From CAG-791 sp964386925 (GTDB taxonomy: Bacteria > Bacillota > Clostridia > Lachnospirales > Lachnospiraceae): DNA of 10,365 bases. Position 1 is the stretch's first letter; the number at the start of each line of letters is the position of its first letter. Positions 8,083 to 10,365 of this stretch are shown here, one piece after another. The position numbers and the translations under genes were made by a program. The DNA lies in NCBI GenBank assembly GCA_964386925.1, contig CAYLUU010000081.1, forward strand, positions 1-10,365, in the 5' to 3' direction. The notes under the pieces are model-generated. The model saw only the letters and a list, made by a program, of their open reading frames with translations, searched no databases and was not told where the DNA came from.

Positions 8083-8185
8083 AAGCAAATTTGCATAAAA
8101 TGTGCGAGTAATGCTTGCATTGACGAGCCCATTTTTGCAAATTTATTTGGCGAGAACGCCACATGAGCAAAAGGAAACATTACAA

Positions 8186-8269
8186 GGAGAAATCCGCGAA
8201 TGCGGTTTCTCCGCAGTACGGAGTGAGCGAAGCCACTCCGAATAGGAGAAGATGCCATCGGGCATCTTC
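8186..8269. other. Tandem three-hairpin segment inside the MITE
   Basis: Three stem-loops follow each other. The first has 11 base pairs with one bulged T (8186-8197 with 8202-8212, loop gaat). The second has 7 base pairs (8219-8225 with 8234-8240) plus an inner 2-bp GC stem closing a gaa loop. The third has 9 perfect base pairs (8248-8256 with 8261-8269, loop atcg). A smaller 5-bp hairpin (8148-8161) precedes them. They could fold in RNA from either strand, or help DNA strand recognition. Whether they terminate transcription or protect RNA ends is unknown; none has a proper U-tract. Confidence 0.7.
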
Positions 8270-8288
8270 GAGTATCGTTTTGCGAATG

Positions 8289-8304
8289 GGCTCTGAATAG
8301 TTAC
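8289..8304 (-). repeat. Right terminal inverted repeat of the MITE
   Basis: ggctctgaatagttac is the exact reverse complement of the left end at 8067-8082. The stop codon of the internal 45-codon frame (8298-8300) lies within it. Confidence 0.88.
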
Positions 8305-8312
8305 AGGCATTT
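8305..8312 (+). repeat. Right target-site duplication of the MITE
   Basis: This is an exact copy of aggcattt found at 8059-8066, immediately outside the right inverted repeat. Removing the element plus one copy would restore a plausible AT-rich empty site reading tattctttaggcatttaat. Confidence 0.85.
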
Positions 8313-8348
8313 AATATTAAAAGTATTGGTTAAAAGGTACAAGCAGCA

Positions 8349-9113
8349 TCACTGGTTCTTCTGATAGATGATATACAGCCCCTTCAGCAGGAGCTCATCA
8401 TCCAGAATAATGTCATGGCGGCAGTGTGGGATGATGCACTTGGCAAGACCGCCCGTGGCGACAACCGTTGCCTTACTGCCGATTTCATCTTCGATCCGGT
8501 CGATCAGGCCGTCCATGGAGGCAGCATTGCCGTTCACGATGCCGCTCTTCATGCAATCCAGTGTATTCTTGCCAATGACATTCTTCGGAGCCTCCATACT
8601 GATGCCGCTGAGCTGAGATGCTCTGGCTGTGAGGGCATCCAGAGAGATCTGCGGACCAGGCAGGATGAGACCGCCGATGTATTGACGATTGGCATCCAGA
8701 ACAGAGAAGGTTGTTGCGGTGCCCATGTCGATGATGATCTGTGGAACCGGATAGAGATTGGAACCTGCGACGGCGTCTGCAACCAGATCGGCACCGAGTT
8801 GTCCGGGATTGTCGATCTTGATGTTAAGACCGGTCTTAAGCCCTGAGGAGAGGACGAGAACCTTTTTCTTTAGAATCTTCTCGGCAGCGATGGTCACGAT
8901 GCGGGTGATCTGCGGTACGACAGAGGAGATGATGGCGCCCTCGAACTGGTCGGGGGTGACTTTATGAATGTCCATCAGGGACTTGAAGTCAATGGCATAC
9001 TCAAGTTCTGTTTTGGTGCGGTTCGTGGAGAGGCGCTCGATGAAGTGAGTCTTCTCACTGTCAATTCCGCCGATGACGATGTTGGTGTTGCCGATATCGA
9101 TGATCAGGATCAT
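8349..9113 (-). CDS. coaX: Type III pantothenate kinase CoaX
   Basis: CoaX phosphorylates pantothenate to 4'-phosphopantothenate, the first committed step of coenzyme A synthesis; type III enzymes are not feedback-inhibited by CoA and need a monovalent cation. The 254-residue product has the usual length and ASKHA-fold motifs: the phosphate loop DIGNTN at residues 6-11, NPGQLGAD at 102-109 with Asp109 in the catalytic-base position, IIDMGTATTFSVLD at 127-140 for nucleotide binding, and GGLILPGPQISLDAL at 147-161. The start is supported by an aggagg site (complement of 9121-9126) seven bases upstream of the ATG. It lies 109 bp downstream of coaBC on the same strand, so the two probably form a CoA operon. 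Its 3' end faces the MITE, and no dedicated terminator is seen between its stop and the element. Confidence 0.96.
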   Translation of the reverse strand: MILIIDIGNTNIVIGGIDSEKTHFIERLSTNRTKTELEYAIDFKSLMDIHKVTPDQFEGAIISSVVPQITRIVTIAAEKILKKKVLVLSSGLKTGLNIKIDNPGQLGADLVADAVAGSNLYPVPQIIIDMGTATTFSVLDANRQYIGGLILPGPQISLDALTARASQLSGISMEAPKNVIGKNTLDCMKSGIVNGNAASMDGLIDRIEDEIGSKATVVATGGLAKCIIPHCRHDIILDDELLLKGLYIIYQKNQ

Positions 9114-9222
9114 TTTGATTCCTCCTGTTGAATAAATATATTGATTTTTTATTTGCTGTGGTGTCCGGGATTTTACGGCAGCAGATGCAAATGTTTTTGA
9201 AACGAGCTAACAATAACAATCC

Positions 9223-10365
9223 CTACATCCGAGCTTGTATCACATCGAGAATTCTGTCAGCGGCTGCGTCCTTGCTCATAAGGGGAAGCTCGTACTCTGC
9301 ATCCGGCGTGATCAGGGTAATGACATTGGTGTCGCCCTGGAAACCGGCACCTTCCACCTTGAGGTTGTTGGCGGCGATCATATCCAGATTTTTCTTCTGG
9401 AGCTTGGCCCGGGAATTCTCGAGCATATTCTCGGTTTCCATGGAGAAGCCGCAGAGGAATTGGTGCTCAGGTTTGTGCGTGCCAAGATAGGCGAGGATAT
9501 CATCTGTACGCTCCAGCGCAATGCTCATGTCGCCGTCGTGTTTTTTGACCTTGTTGTCATACACGACAGAGGGACGGTAATCTGCTACAGCGGCAGCCTT
9601 GATGATAATGTCCTGTTCACTGCTGCGGGAAGTGACAACCTCATACATGTCTCTTGCAGTGGTGATCGGAACATAGTCCACGAACATCGGCGGGACAAGG
9701 TTTGTCGGACCGCTGACGAGTGTTACCTGTGCGCCGCGGAGCATGGCCGCGCGGGCGAGGGCATAGCCCATTTTGCCGGAGGAATGATTGGTGATGTAGC
9801 GCACCGGATCAATGCTCTCCTGGGTGGGGCCTGCGGTGACGAGGATGCGCTTGCCGGCGAGGTCCTTTTCACATGCGATCTCGCGCTCGATGTACTGGAG
9901 CAATGTCTCGGGCTCTGGCATCTTTCCGGCACCGGTGTCGACGCAGGCAAGGTACCCGCTGGCCGGCTGAATGACCTCATATCCATAGCGCTGCAGGGTG
10001 GCAAGGTTGTCCTGCACGATCGGATTCTCGAACATGGCCGTATTCATGGCAGGAGAAATCAGTCGGGGACATTTGCAGGCCAGGAGCGTTGTGGTGAGCA
10101 TATCATCGGCAATTCCATGGGCCAGCTTCCCGATGACGTTGGCACTGGCAGGGGCGATCAGGGCGATGTCGGCCTGTTTTGCGAGCGATACGTGTTCTAC
10201 CTGAAATTCAAAATTCCGGTCGAAGGTATCGATGAGGCACTTGTGTCCGGTCAGGGTTTCGAAGGTGATCGGATTGATGAAATTGGCGGCGTTCTTCGTC
10301 ATGATGACATGCACGCTGGCATGACGTTTTACCAGCATGCTGGAAAGTGATGCGATCTTGTAGGC
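9223..10365 (-). CDS. coaBC: Bifunctional phosphopantothenoylcysteine decarboxylase/phosphopantothenate-cysteine ligase CoaBC (5' end outside window)
   Basis: CoaBC joins cysteine to 4'-phosphopantothenate using CTP (CoaB) and then decarboxylates the product to 4'-phosphopantetheine with FMN (CoaC). The frame is open to the window edge. The nine codons before the Met at 10338 read AYKIASLSS, the normal continuation of the family's GGIAAYK N-terminus, so the true start lies beyond 10365 and only about 15-20 residues are missing. Numbered from that Met, CoaC shows the catalytic His49 (VEHVSLAK), the substrate-binding motif PAMNTAMF (96-103) and active-site Cys132 (YLACVDTGAGKM). CoaB begins near 163 with KRILVTAGPTQESIDPVRYITNHSSGKMG, followed by KAAAVADYRP (247-256) and the KVKK lysines (263-266). 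It ends at a TAG 109 bp before coaX. The next enzyme's substrate comes from CoaX, so the pair works in series. Confidence 0.96.
   Translation of the reverse strand, partial: AYKIASLSSMLVKRHASVHVIMTKNAANFINPITFETLTGHKCLIDTFDRNFEFQVEHVSLAKQADIALIAPASANVIGKLAHGIADDMLTTTLLACKCPRLISPAMNTAMFENPIVQDNLATLQRYGYEVIQPASGYLACVDTGAGKMPEPETLLQYIEREIACEKDLAGKRILVTAGPTQESIDPVRYITNHSSGKMGYALARAAMLRGAQVTLVSGPTNLVPPMFVDYVPITTARDMYEVVTSRSSEQDIIIKAAAVADYRPSVVYDNKVKKHDGDMSIALERTDDILAYLGTHKPEHQFLCGFSMETENMLENSRAKLQKKNLDMIAANNLKVEGAGFQGDTNVITLITPDAEYELPLMSKDAAADRILDVIQARM

Larger units (their letters stand above)
8067..8304. mobile_element. 238-bp MITE with IS66-like ends, flanked by 8-bp target duplication
   Basis: The element is bounded by perfect 16-base inverted repeats, gtaactattcagagcc at 8067-8082 and its complement at 8289-8304, and by the direct repeat aggcattt on both sides. 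There is no transposase gene, so it would need one in trans. Terminal repeats starting GTAA with an 8-bp duplication are the known hallmarks of the IS66 family, so an IS66-type transposase is the inferred mover. Just inside the left end is a perfect palindrome gcaaatttgc (8085-8094). A second partial copy of the end sequence (gagcccatt, 8125-8133) matches the complement of 8285-8293. The right half is a series of hairpins, and a 45-codon open frame (8163-8300) ends inside the right repeat with no convincing ribosome binding site. The insertion lies in the safe gap between convergent genes, just past the terminator. Confidence 0.85.

Noticed and set aside
7764..8258. A 164-codon minus-strand frame covering the end of the peptidase gene, the terminator and most of the MITE
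   Set aside because: It crosses a perfect terminator hairpin and the transposition boundary and overlaps a real gene antisense, so it cannot be an ancestral protein-coding gene.
9114..9222. Possible coaX-specific promoter (tatatt on the minus strand in an AT-rich patch)
   Set aside because: No -35-like sequence lies at the right spacing. The 109-bp gap may just be an intra-operon spacer.
9235..10350. A 371-codon open frame on the plus strand exactly opposite coaBC
   Set aside because: It mirrors the coaBC frame and has no recognisable domain, whereas the minus-strand product is unmistakably CoaBC. It is a codon-bias shadow.

Overview
The window looks like ordinary chromosome from a Clostridia-type Firmicute, most likely a Lachnospiraceae-like gut bacterium. 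This is inferred from the protein flavour of RecN, PcrA, CoaX and CoaBC, a DUF1836 protein beside recN, purine-rich Shine-Dalgarno sites, and a base composition that looks slightly above half G+C by eye. No rRNA, tRNA, CRISPR array, phage or intact transposase gene was seen.

Layout. Positions 1-7940 hold six co-directional plus-strand genes: recN (double-strand break repair), a DUF1836 putative DNA-binding protein, pcrA (UvrD-type helicase), a small single-span acidic membrane protein, an RlmD/RumA-type 23S rRNA uracil-C5 methyltransferase, and a P1 (S58/DmpA) self-processing peptidase. The first five are separated by only 8-32 bp and probably share transcription. The peptidase follows after 113 bp. 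A perfect 19-bp hairpin (7999-8040) closes this strand. Positions 8349-10365 hold two minus-strand genes, coaBC (5' end outside the window) followed by coaX, which together supply three steps of coenzyme A synthesis and converge on the plus-strand block.

The part that is not housekeeping is the 408-bp convergent gap between the two blocks. Next to the terminator it contains a 238-bp non-autonomous transposable element (MITE, 8067-8304). The element has perfect 16-bp terminal inverted repeats beginning GTAA and is flanked by a perfect 8-bp target duplication (aggcattt). These ends and this duplication length match the IS66 family. Its right half is a string of three strong hairpins, and a 45-codon open frame runs through them and stops inside the right terminal repeat. 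I see no evidence for a wholly new multi-gene system. The MITE with its internal structure, an acidic insertion in the rRNA methyltransferase, and the unexplained DUF1836 and membrane proteins in a DNA-repair/RNA-modification operon are the items worth a second look.
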